The notes beneath the pieces were generated by a model, which did no database searches, was not told where the DNA came from, and saw nothing but the letters and a program-made list of their open reading frames with translations. A stretch of 64,000 nt of DNA from JAUHXS01 sp965213575 (GTDB lineage: Bacteria; Bacteroidota; Bacteroidia; Chitinophagales; JAUHXS01): positions 33,373 to 97,372 of the forward strand of contig CBDBZN010000014.1 of the NCBI GenBank assembly GCA_965213575.1, read 5' to 3'. Positions 54,604 through 63,324 of the stretch are shown here, in pieces. Numbering within the stretch: the first letter of the stretch is position 1; every line of letters starts with the position of its first letter. The position numbers and the translations under genes are program-made.

Positions 54604-55778
54604 TTTCTATAGATAATAAAAATGCTATTGATAAATTTTTAAACCTCAAACCTCAAACCTCAAACTCTAAAAGAATACGTTGGAGTAGAGTTACTATTCC
54701 AATATTATTATTGGCTATATCAACTTATAATTCAACCGCTCAAACCAGAAAATACAGCAACGAATTTTTATCTATTGGTGTAGGAGCCAGGGCTCAAGCA
54801 ATGGGGGGTGCCCAAGTAGCTTTAACAAGTGATGTATACTCCGGCTATTGGAATCCTGCAGGATTAAATTTAATTAAAAATGATGCTCAGGCTGCTTTAA
54901 TGCATGCAGAATATTTTGCCGGTATAGGAAAATATGATTACGGTAGTTTTGCTTTGCCCATAAAAGATAATTCACGCGTAATTGGCTTATCAATTATCCG
55001 TTTCGGTGTAGATGACATTCCTAATACCTTATTTCTTATAGAGCCGGATGGAAGTGTAAATTATGATAACATCACTTCCTTTTCAGTAGCTGACTATGCC
55101 TTTATCTTTTCCTATGCTCAAAAAATAAAAATTAAAGAAGTTGCTATTGATGTAGGCGCTAATGCTAAAGTTATCTATCGAAAAGTAGGAGATTTTGCTC
55201 AGGCATGGGGATTTGGCTTTGATGCAGGTGCTCAATTCACCTATAAAAATTGGCAATTTGGTGCTTTTGCACGTGATATTACTTCCACTTTCAACGCTTG
55301 GTCATTTTCTTTCGAAGAGGATGAAAAAGAAGTCTTAGCTGCTACAGATAACATTATCCCTGAAAGTTCATTAGAGATAACTTTGCCCCGGCTTTTTTTG
55401 GGTACGGGGTATTATAAAAAACTGGGTGATAAATTCGGGCTTTTAGGCACAACAGACTTTGAAATCACTACTGATGGAAAACGAAACACATTGATAAAAA
55501 CCAATATAATCAGTATTGATCCGAGGGCAGGATTAGAAGGGAATTATAAAAAGTTTATTTTCTTGCGGGCCGGAGTTAGTAATTTTCAAACGGCTACTCA
55601 AGATTTTACAGATAAAAAGAGTGTGTTGATCACGCCTAGTATTGGACTAGGATTGAAGATAGGAAACTTTTATTTGGATTATTCGTTAAGTAGATTAAAC
55701 ACTAGCTTACCTATCTATTCAAATTTTTTCTCTTTAAAAGTTCATATAGATAAAAACCCTACAACTACTGAACCTTGA
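54549..55778 (+). CDS. PorV/PorQ-family outer-membrane protein (PorV2-like)
   Basis: Type IX secretion outer-membrane barrel that hands cargo to the sortase. The family signature is intact: EFLSIGVGARAQAMGGAQVA followed by SDVYSGYWNPAGL, and the barrel runs to residue 409. A signal peptide (TIPILLLAISTYNSTAQ) lies about residues 49-65, unusually far from the start. The first ~42 residues are encoded by heptamer arrays, and no ATG is available: only the TTG at 54549 or a GTG at 54582. The native 5' end may have been displaced by the arrays. The stop overlaps the start of the PorU2-like gene (TTGA), which supports a PorV2-PorU2 pair. Confidence 0.8.
   Translation: MKFKILSLKFKVADLKPIVSIDNKNAIDKFLNLKPQTSNSKRIRWSRVTIPILLLAISTYNSTAQTRKYSNEFLSIGVGARAQAMGGAQVALTSDVYSGYWNPAGLNLIKNDAQAALMHAEYFAGIGKYDYGSFALPIKDNSRVIGLSIIRFGVDDIPNTLFLIEPDGSVNYDNITSFSVADYAFIFSYAQKIKIKEVAIDVGANAKVIYRKVGDFAQAWGFGFDAGAQFTYKNWQFGAFARDITSTFNAWSFSFEEDEKEVLAATDNIIPESSLEITLPRLFLGTGYYKKLGDKFGLLGTTDFEITTDGKRNTLIKTNIISIDPRAGLEGNYKKFIFLRAGVSNFQTATQDFTDKKSVLITPSIGLGLKIGNFYLDYSLSRLNTSLPIYSNFFSLKVHIDKNPTTTEP
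54637..54671 (+). repeat. Heptamer array at the 5' end of porV2, second block
   Basis: TTTTAAA, CCTCAAA, CCTCAAA, CCTCAAA, CTCTAAA: five units, three of them identical. It lies immediately before the codons for the porV2 signal peptide. Confidence 0.7.
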
Positions 55779-58700
55779 TTAGGTTAATTTATGTATGTTT
55801 TCTCATCATATTTTTCATCTCATCTTTTGCACAAGCAACATATGAGAATGAATGGATCAACTATGCCCAATCTTACTATAAAATAAGAATTGCTCAATCG
55901 GGTTTGTACCGAATTACCTACGATGAATTGGCCGATGCAGGCATTCCGGTAAATACTATTGTTGGTGATAATTTTCAATTATTCAGATCAGGTACGGAAT
56001 ATCCTATTTATACGACTACCGGTGGAACTTTTTCTAACGGAGACTTCATTGAATTTTATGGACAACGCAATGATGGAAAATTAGACGCTAAATTATACGA
56101 TGATCCTAATTGGCAGTTACATCAATTCACCAGCTTGTTTGAAGATTCTGCTACTTATTTTCTTACTTGGAATAGCAATAATAATAATCTTAGAATTAAC
56201 CAAGTTATAAATGACCTTTCAGGTATTCCTGCCAAAGAAGATCATTTTATCTATGAATCTTTAAATATATATAATCAAGAATTTAGCCATGGCAAGCCTT
56301 ACAGCACCTCTTCACTAGATGTTTTTACGTCTGATTTTGAAGAAGGTGAAGGCCCTGCCGGCCGTAGTTTCTCCACTAACTCCGGAGCATATAATGATTC
56401 TATTGTTTATGGCATTCCGATCGAAAATATAGTACCCGGTGGATTTACCCCCACAGTTACATGTGTAGTTTTAGGAAATTACGATGTAGCGCATCAATTA
56501 AGCATAAAAGTAAATAATACTTCTTATATCAATACCTCTTATAATGGCTTTGGCATTCAAACTTTCTCTTTCAATGTGCCGGCCGCTAACTTGACTCCTG
56601 TGTCTTCATTTCAATTTAAAGCACTTAATTCTGCAGTTTATGATAAAAATAACGTTGCCTATATCAAGGTTGATTATCCTCGAAGTTTTGATTTTAATAA
56701 TGTCAGCAAGTTTCAATTTAAATTAAATGCTTCTACCTTTTCTAAATATATAGAACTGGAAAATTTTAACAATGCGGGAACAGCACCTATTCTTTATGAC
56801 CTTACAAATAATTTAAGAATAGAAGGAATTATTGAAAGCGGAATTATTAAATATCATTTACCTGTTTCCGGACAAGGCCGCACATTATTTGTAACCAATC
56901 AATCCACTTCAAACATTCGTAACGTTGCCTTAAAACCTGCTAATTTTATTAATTATAATCAACTGGCTAATCAAGGTGATTATATTATCATTTCTGAAAA
57001 AAGTTTATTAGATGATGGAAACGGGAATAACTATGTAGAGGCTTATCGTGCATATCGAAATACTACAGGCTATGATCCTATCGTAGTAATGATCGATCAA
57101 TTATATGATCAATTTGCCCATGGCGTTTCAAAGCATCCATTAGCTATTAGAAATTTTTGTCAGTATGCAATCGACAAGTGGACCATTGCACCTAAGCATT
57201 TGTTTATTATCGGGAAAGGAATTGAATACAACAGATTTGACGTATATCGCAGCCAATGTTTAGTCCCTACGTTTGGTGAGCCGGGATCTGACAACATGCT
57301 CACGGCAAAACTAAATTCATTTATTCCTCAGCTCAGTACCGGACGATTATCTACTACTTCTCCTTCAGATATAAATCTATACCTTAATAAAATACAAGAA
57401 TATGATGCTAATAAAAATTTGCCACAAACTGTAGCTGATAAAGCTTGGATGAAGCGAATAATTCATTTGGGTGGAGGTACGAATGCAAACGAACAAAATC
57501 AGTTTAAGAATTATTTAGCTAATTATGAAAATTTGATTGAAGACACGGCTTATGGCGGTAATGTGTTTTCATTTTTTAAAACCAGTTCTGATCCTATTCA
57601 AATTTCAGAATCTGAGCAAATCAACAATCTGATCACCAATGGCGTTTCATTGATGACGTTCTTTGGCCATGGCTCCACAAACTCCTTCGATTACAGCGTA
57701 GATGACCCGGCTAATTACAATAATCAAGGGAAATACCCTGTCATTTTTTCTAATGCATGTTTCACGGGTGCCATCTTTTTGCCCGGAAGAGGATTAAGTG
57801 AAGATTTTGTGTTGATAGAAAACAAAGGTGCGATTGCTTTTCTTTCTTCTTCTTCTTATTCCGTTACTTCCGGCTTAAATACTTTTGCAAGCAATTTTTA
57901 TAAGGCACTAAGCAGAGAAAGTTATCATGACGGAGCAGGCGATGTGATCAAACAGGCTATTACCAATATTAGTAACTCTTCGGCAAGCAGTTATAACAAA
58001 ATGGTTTGTCAGCAGATGACTTTCAATGGAGACCCGGCTATCTTTATGAATACGCATGCCGCTCCTGACTATGTAATAGAAGAATGTTTAGTAGAGCTTA
58101 ATCCTTCTATCGTTTTTTTAAGTGATGAGAATTTTGAGCTACAAATTAATACGACTAATATTGGAAAAGCAGTAAACGACTCTATCATATTGGAAGTCAT
58201 GCGAGAATATCCGGATGGCAGTGAAGTAGCGGTATATAATGAGAAAATAGCAGCTCCTTATTTTCAAAAATTAATTACTATTCAAATAGCTACCGACCCT
58301 ATTAATGCTTTTGGGTTGAATAAATTTACGGTTACCATTGATAAGGATAATGAAGTTGCTGAAATTTCAGAACTTAATAATTCTCTTAGTTTTACCACTT
58401 TTATTTTGTCAGATAAAATTATACCTGTATATCCTTATGAATACAGCATCGTATCAGATAAAAATATTACTTTAAAAGCATCTACGGCTACTACCATTAC
58501 ACCTATCAAAGAGTATCTTTTTGAAATAGATACAAATGCAGCTTTCAATAGCCCTTTAAAACAATCTACGGCAATATCTCAAATAGGCGGCGTGCTAAAA
58601 TGGCAACCTACAATTAATTATCAAGACAGTATCGTATATTATTGGAGAGTAGCATTAGATACTGCAGTAGAAGGAGCATATAATTGGCATAAGAGTTCTT

Positions 58701-60727
58701 TTATATATATAAAAGGAAGTTCTTCCGGTTGGAATCAATCTCATCACGATCAATATCAAGACGATGAGTTTACGAATATAAAATTAAAAAATAATAAGTC
58801 TTTTCAATTTGTAGATGACCTAAAAGAGCTGAGGGTGGTGAACGGTAATTATTGGCGAGGTACCATAGGTTTTGATCAAATTGCTTACTACTTAAATGGC
58901 CAGAAGATGCATAATTGGAAATGTGGCGGAGTAGGTGCTTGGTATGTAGCTGTCTTTGATTCTGCACTTGGCCAGCCTTGGACAACTCCGCCGGGTGGCA
59001 GTATATATAGTGAAACAAATTGTAAAACTTACGATTTTCCGATCTTTAGGTTTGAAAGACATGATACCGTCGATAACGCAGGCATGCTTGCCTTGCTGAA
59101 TGATGTACCGGAGGGAAACTATATTTTAAGCTATAGCTTAAATAATGCGTCTACCGCTACTTGGAAAGAAGAACTATTTGCAGCTTTTGAAAATTTGGGG
59201 AGCACCAAAATCAGAGATCATGAATATGCTTTGCCATATGTTTTTTTCTGTAAAAAAGGTTCATCCTCTTTTCCTGTAACAGAAGTATTAGCTGATACAG
59301 CTATTGATGTTATCGATACAACCATTAATTTTTTTGCAGACTGGGGGGAAGGTTACGTGGAATCAACATTAATTGGCCCTTCTACTAATTGGAAAAATCT
59401 GATTTGGAAACAACATTCATTAGATACAATTCCTGTCGATCAGTATAGTGTGGATATTTACGGCGTAAAGCATGATGAATCAGAAACCATATTGGCCTCT
59501 AACATTACATCTTTTGACACTACACTGGCATTTATCGATCCTACAGTTTATCCGTATTTAAAGCTACGTTATAACGCCTATGATGATTCTCTCAAAACAC
59601 CACCTCAATTAGATTATTGGCGAGTTTTTTATGATGAATTACCCGAAGCTGCATTAAATCCCTCTATTGAATTTTCTTATAGTGATGACACACTTTCACA
59701 GGGTGCAAATATAAAAAATACAATTGCTATCGAAAACTTGAGCAATACTGCTATGGATAGCATTTTAATAAAATATAAATTAATAGATGGCAATACCGAT
59801 GAGCATATATTAAAGCTGTCGAGGTTAGACTCTCTTAAAATCGGAGCACATATTATAGCTGATTTAGAGGCTTCTTCTACACCTTATACCGCAGATAATT
59901 TTTTATTTATTGAATTTAACCCAGATAATGATCAGCCTGAGCAATTTCATTTTAATAATATCGCTTTTTTACCCATTCATATTCTAACCGATCAGACTAA
60001 TCCGTTATTAGATGTTACGTTTGATGCAGTTCATATATTAGATGGAGATATTGTATCTGCCAAACCTGAAATAGTCATTACCTTAAAAGATGAAAATCAA
60101 TATTTAGCAATTGATGATACCAGCTTAATGAAGATCTTTTTAGTTCAACCTTCCGGGCAAACTAATCAAATTCATTTTGATGAAAATATTATGATTTTTT
60201 ATCCTGCCAATGCTACCAATAAAAAAGGATCAAATAATAATAAAGCTACTATTGAATATCGTCCCGAATTTAAAGAAGATGGTACTTATAAATTGATTGT
60301 ACAAGGAAAAGATAAATCGGGAAATGCGTCTGGAGATTTGGATTATACTATTTCTTTTGAAGTGGTGAATAAACCAAGTATTACCAATGTTTTAAATTAT
60401 CCAAATCCTTTTACCAGCTCCACTAAGTTTGTATTTACCTTGACAGGCTCTGAAATTCCTGTTTATCTTAAAATTCAAATTATGACGGTGACCGGTAAGA
60501 TCGTGAAAGAAATTTCTATTAATGAGCTGGGCCCTATCCATATCGGTAGAAACATTACCCAATACGCTTGGGATGGAAGGGATGAGTTCGGAGACCCACT
60601 AGGCAACGGTTTATATTTATATCGCGTGGTTACTTCTTTAGATGGTGCTACTCAAATAGAACATCGCGAAACTTCAGCAGATAAATACTTTAAAAGCGGA
60701 TTGGGAAAGATGTATTTAATGCGATAA
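55775..60727 (+). CDS. PorU2-like type IX secretion sortase (C25 peptidase family)
   Basis: 1650-residue cell-surface protease that removes sorting domains from T9SS cargo and attaches the products. It has a signal peptide (LIYVCFLIIFFISSFAQA), an N-terminal beta region, then the C25 (gingipain-type) domain near residues 410-770 with catalytic H632 in FFGHGSTNS and C662 in SNACFTG. CARDB/Ig-like domains follow, and a FlgD-like C-terminal domain (NYPNPFTSSTKFVFTL ... GNGLYLYRVVTSLDG). Canonical PorU is shorter (~1100-1300), so this longer form with a PorV-like neighbour fits PorU2. The start is TTG at 55775, overlapping the porV2 stop. Confidence 0.88.
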   Translation: MIRLIYVCFLIIFFISSFAQATYENEWINYAQSYYKIRIAQSGLYRITYDELADAGIPVNTIVGDNFQLFRSGTEYPIYTTTGGTFSNGDFIEFYGQRNDGKLDAKLYDDPNWQLHQFTSLFEDSATYFLTWNSNNNNLRINQVINDLSGIPAKEDHFIYESLNIYNQEFSHGKPYSTSSLDVFTSDFEEGEGPAGRSFSTNSGAYNDSIVYGIPIENIVPGGFTPTVTCVVLGNYDVAHQLSIKVNNTSYINTSYNGFGIQTFSFNVPAANLTPVSSFQFKALNSAVYDKNNVAYIKVDYPRSFDFNNVSKFQFKLNASTFSKYIELENFNNAGTAPILYDLTNNLRIEGIIESGIIKYHLPVSGQGRTLFVTNQSTSNIRNVALKPANFINYNQLANQGDYIIISEKSLLDDGNGNNYVEAYRAYRNTTGYDPIVVMIDQLYDQFAHGVSKHPLAIRNFCQYAIDKWTIAPKHLFIIGKGIEYNRFDVYRSQCLVPTFGEPGSDNMLTAKLNSFIPQLSTGRLSTTSPSDINLYLNKIQEYDANKNLPQTVADKAWMKRIIHLGGGTNANEQNQFKNYLANYENLIEDTAYGGNVFSFFKTSSDPIQISESEQINNLITNGVSLMTFFGHGSTNSFDYSVDDPANYNNQGKYPVIFSNACFTGAIFLPGRGLSEDFVLIENKGAIAFLSSSSYSVTSGLNTFASNFYKALSRESYHDGAGDVIKQAITNISNSSASSYNKMVCQQMTFNGDPAIFMNTHAAPDYVIEECLVELNPSIVFLSDENFELQINTTNIGKAVNDSIILEVMREYPDGSEVAVYNEKIAAPYFQKLITIQIATDPINAFGLNKFTVTIDKDNEVAEISELNNSLSFTTFILSDKIIPVYPYEYSIVSDKNITLKASTATTITPIKEYLFEIDTNAAFNSPLKQSTAISQIGGVLKWQPTINYQDSIVYYWRVALDTAVEGAYNWHKSSFIYIKGSSSGWNQSHHDQYQDDEFTNIKLKNNKSFQFVDDLKELRVVNGNYWRGTIGFDQIAYYLNGQKMHNWKCGGVGAWYVAVFDSALGQPWTTPPGGSIYSETNCKTYDFPIFRFERHDTVDNAGMLALLNDVPEGNYILSYSLNNASTATWKEELFAAFENLGSTKIRDHEYALPYVFFCKKGSSSFPVTEVLADTAIDVIDTTINFFADWGEGYVESTLIGPSTNWKNLIWKQHSLDTIPVDQYSVDIYGVKHDESETILASNITSFDTTLAFIDPTVYPYLKLRYNAYDDSLKTPPQLDYWRVFYDELPEAALNPSIEFSYSDDTLSQGANIKNTIAIENLSNTAMDSILIKYKLIDGNTDEHILKLSRLDSLKIGAHIIADLEASSTPYTADNFLFIEFNPDNDQPEQFHFNNIAFLPIHILTDQTNPLLDVTFDAVHILDGDIVSAKPEIVITLKDENQYLAIDDTSLMKIFLVQPSGQTNQIHFDENIMIFYPANATNKKGSNNNKATIEYRPEFKEDGTYKLIVQGKDKSGNASGDLDYTISFEVVNKPSITNVLNYPNPFTSSTKFVFTLTGSEIPVYLKIQIMTVTGKIVKEISINELGPIHIGRNITQYAWDGRDEFGDPLGNGLYLYRVVTSLDGATQIEHRETSADKYFKSGLGKMYLMR

Positions 60728-60819
60728 TATAGTATATAATAAATCTCATGTTTAATTCTCCTGGAGAATATTGAAAATATTAACCTTACAATTAACAGGT
60801 TTTCATTTAAAAAATAAAC

Positions 60820-60837
60820 TACTTTTGAGTATATTTG
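60820..60837 (+). promoter_or_regulatory. Two overlapping putative -7 boxes for citrate synthase
   Basis: TACTTTTG (60820-60827) and TATATTTG (60830-60837) both fit TAnnTTTG, 44 and 34 bp before the ATG at 60872. Only one need be used. No convincing -33 element was found for either. Confidence 0.45.
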
Positions 60838-60871
60838 GCCACACGGTTTAATATTTCAAATAGAATAGATT

Positions 60872-62203
60872 ATGAGCACATTGAAAGAAAAGTTTGCAGC
60901 AAATGCCGTGCCTATGGCAGAAAAAGTTAAAGGTTTTATTAAAGAACATGGAGATTTAACTATCGGAAAAGTATCAATTGCTCAAGCTTATGGTGGAATG
61001 AGAGGTGTACGGGCTCTAGTTACTGAAACTTCAAGCCTTGATCCTGAAAGAGGCATTCGCTTTAGAGGATATCCTATTCCTGAATTAAGAGACCGGTTGC
61101 CTAAAGCTCCCGGTGGCACAGAACCACTACCGGAAGGATTATTTTATTTAATGCTTGTGGGTGAATTACCTACTGAAGAAGATGTAAAAAATATTAGCAA
61201 GGAATGGAGAAAAAGAAGTGATGTGCCTGCAGGTGTTTTCAAAACATTAGACGCATTAGATAGTGATACCCACCCGATGACGCAATTTTCGATCGGTGTC
61301 ATGGCTATGCAATCTGATTCTAAGTTTGCAAAAGCATACAGCGAGGGGGTTAATAAGAAAGACCTTTGGGAATATATGTATGAAGATGTGATGAACCTCA
61401 TTGCCCGCCTACCAAGAATTGCTGCTTATATTTACAATAAGAAGTATAGGAATAATAAACACATAGAGCCTGACAAAAATTTAGATTGGGCAGCTAACTT
61501 CGCCCATATGCTAGGTTATGATGATAATGGCTTTAAAGCTTTAATGCGTCTTTATATGACGATCCATGCCGACCATGAAGGAGGTAATGTTTCTGCTCAT
61601 AGTACACATTTAGTAGGTTCTGCATTGAGTGATGCCTATTTATCTTTTGCAGCAGGAATGAACGGCTTAGCGGGGCCATTGCATGGATTAGCCAACCAAG
61701 AAGTTATTCGCTGGATACTTTCCATGAAGGAAGAATTGGGCGGTGGAAGGCCAAGCAAAGAGCAAATTGCCCAATATATTAAAGATACTTTAGCTGCCGG
61801 AAAAGTTGTTCCCGGCTATGGACATGCAGTATTAAGAAAAACAGACCCTCGATATACGGCACAAATGGATTTTGCTAAGCAACATATGCCTGATGACGAG
61901 TTAGTAAACATTGTTTGGGATATTTACGAAGTGGCTCCTGATATTCTAGAAGCTACAGGAAAAATTAAAAATCCATGGCCGAATGTAGATTCACATTCGG
62001 GTGCTTTATTACTACATTATGGCATGAAAGAATATGACTTTTACACCGTCTTATTTGGTGTTTCCAGAGCCCTGGGGGTACTTGCATCTTTATGTTGGGA
62101 TAGGTTGTTAGGGCTGCCGATTGAAAGGCCTAAATCTACTACTTCAACGTGGATCAAAAACTTTATTGAAGAACAAAAAGGAGATACTACTTTTACGGAT
62201 TAA
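60872..62203 (+). CDS. gltA: Citrate synthase, eukaryotic (mitochondrial)-type
   Basis: Condenses oxaloacetate and acetyl-CoA in the TCA cycle. 443 residues. Catalytic residues in the mitochondrial order: histidine ~271 in GPLHGLANQEV, histidine ~317 in VPGYGHAVLRKTDPRY, aspartate ~372 in NVDSHSGALL. IHADHEGGNVSAHSTHLVGS is close to the animal enzyme. This type is expected to be dimeric and lacks the NADH-binding N-terminal region of the hexameric E. coli enzyme. Monocistronic, with an intrinsic terminator at 62227-62256. Confidence 0.95.
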   Translation: MSTLKEKFAANAVPMAEKVKGFIKEHGDLTIGKVSIAQAYGGMRGVRALVTETSSLDPERGIRFRGYPIPELRDRLPKAPGGTEPLPEGLFYLMLVGELPTEEDVKNISKEWRKRSDVPAGVFKTLDALDSDTHPMTQFSIGVMAMQSDSKFAKAYSEGVNKKDLWEYMYEDVMNLIARLPRIAAYIYNKKYRNNKHIEPDKNLDWAANFAHMLGYDDNGFKALMRLYMTIHADHEGGNVSAHSTHLVGSALSDAYLSFAAGMNGLAGPLHGLANQEVIRWILSMKEELGGGRPSKEQIAQYIKDTLAAGKVVPGYGHAVLRKTDPRYTAQMDFAKQHMPDDELVNIVWDIYEVAPDILEATGKIKNPWPNVDSHSGALLLHYGMKEYDFYTVLFGVSRALGVLASLCWDRLLGLPIERPKSTTSTWIKNFIEEQKGDTTFTD

Positions 62204-62226
62204 TTCTTATCGCTCAATCCTCAATA

Positions 62227-62256
62227 AAAGCCAATGCATAAAGTATTGGCTTTTTA
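62227..62256 (+). terminator. Intrinsic terminator downstream of citrate synthase
   Basis: AAAGCCAAT (62227-62235) pairs with ATTGGCTTT (62245-62253), a perfect 9-bp stem with a 9-nt loop followed by a T run. On the minus strand the stem is also followed by four T residues, so it can serve corA, which converges from the right. Confidence 0.85.
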
Positions 62257-62261
62257 TTTTA

Positions 62262-63311
62262 TTATAACCACCGCTTCTTTTTAAAAAAGATCAACATACC
62301 TATCGTTACAGCGATCATGAGTATCCAAACTGCCGGATAAGCCCATTTAAAGTGTAACTCCGGCATATGATCAAAGTTCATACCGTAGATGCCTGCAATA
62401 AAAGTTAAAGGAATAAAAATAGTGGCAATGATCGTTAATACTTTCATTACATTATTCATTCTATTGCTCACGGTAGTCATGTATACATCTGTTAAGCCGG
62501 TAATAATATCTCGATATCCTTCCACAGATTCAATAGTTTGAATAGTATGATCATATAAATCCTTTAAATAGCTGTAAGTACTTGCATCTATAAGAATAGA
62601 TTCTGACCGGTCGAGCTGTCCGACAGATTCACGTAACGGATAAACGGATTTTCGCAATAAAATAAGGTCTCGTTTAAGTTTTTGTATAGATAGTAATACT
62701 TTTTCGTCTACATCTTGTAAAACTTTCGCTTCTAAATCTTCAGTAAAATCTGAAATTTTTTCTAAAATAAAATAATAGTTTTCTATTACTGCATCTATAA
62801 GGATATACAGTAAATAGTCAGCGCCTTTTTGCCTTACTTTCCCTTTATTATTTCTCATTCGGTCTCTTACAGGGTCAAAGACATCACCTGGTACTTCCTG
62901 AAGTGAGATTACGTAAGTTTTACCTAGAATAAAAGAAACTTGCTCATATTTGACCTTTCTATTTGCTTCATCAAAACTCAACATTTTTAAGGTGAAAAAA
63001 ATATAATCTTTATAATCTTCAAATTTCGGGCGTTGCTCTATATTTAAGATGTCTTCTAGGACTAGTGCATGAATATCAAATTGTTTGCCTAGCTTTTCTA
63101 TTAGTTTTTCGTCATGAATGCCTATAATGTTAATCCAGCTGGTATTTGGTGAATTTTTATATTCAGCGCACGCTGTTATCTTTAAAGGTTTTTCAATAAG
63201 CTCATTTTCATTGTAATCAATAACTGTTATAGTGGGCTTTATTGATTTAGCGGTTCCTGTGTAAACTAAAGAACCCGGGGCTAATCCTATTGTTTTTTTA
63301 GATACGGTCAT
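62262..63311 (-). CDS. corA: CorA-family magnesium/cobalt transporter
   Basis: Pentameric divalent-cation channel of the inner membrane. 349 residues from the ATG at 63311, which starts MTVSKKTIGLAPGSLVYTG. The open frame extends 11 codons upstream into the neighbouring gene (to 63344), but those residues do not fit the family. The long cytoplasmic funnel is followed by two spans, with the selectivity loop YGMNFDHMPEL between them and a basic end (FFKKKRWL). The stop is shared with the terminator region of citrate synthase. Confidence 0.93.
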   Translation of the reverse strand: MTVSKKTIGLAPGSLVYTGTAKSIKPTITVIDYNENELIEKPLKITACAEYKNSPNTSWINIIGIHDEKLIEKLGKQFDIHALVLEDILNIEQRPKFEDYKDYIFFTLKMLSFDEANRKVKYEQVSFILGKTYVISLQEVPGDVFDPVRDRMRNNKGKVRQKGADYLLYILIDAVIENYYFILEKISDFTEDLEAKVLQDVDEKVLLSIQKLKRDLILLRKSVYPLRESVGQLDRSESILIDASTYSYLKDLYDHTIQTIESVEGYRDIITGLTDVYMTTVSNRMNNVMKVLTIIATIFIPLTFIAGIYGMNFDHMPELHFKWAYPAVWILMIAVTIGMLIFFKKKRWL

Positions 63312-63324
63312 GATTATTATTTGA

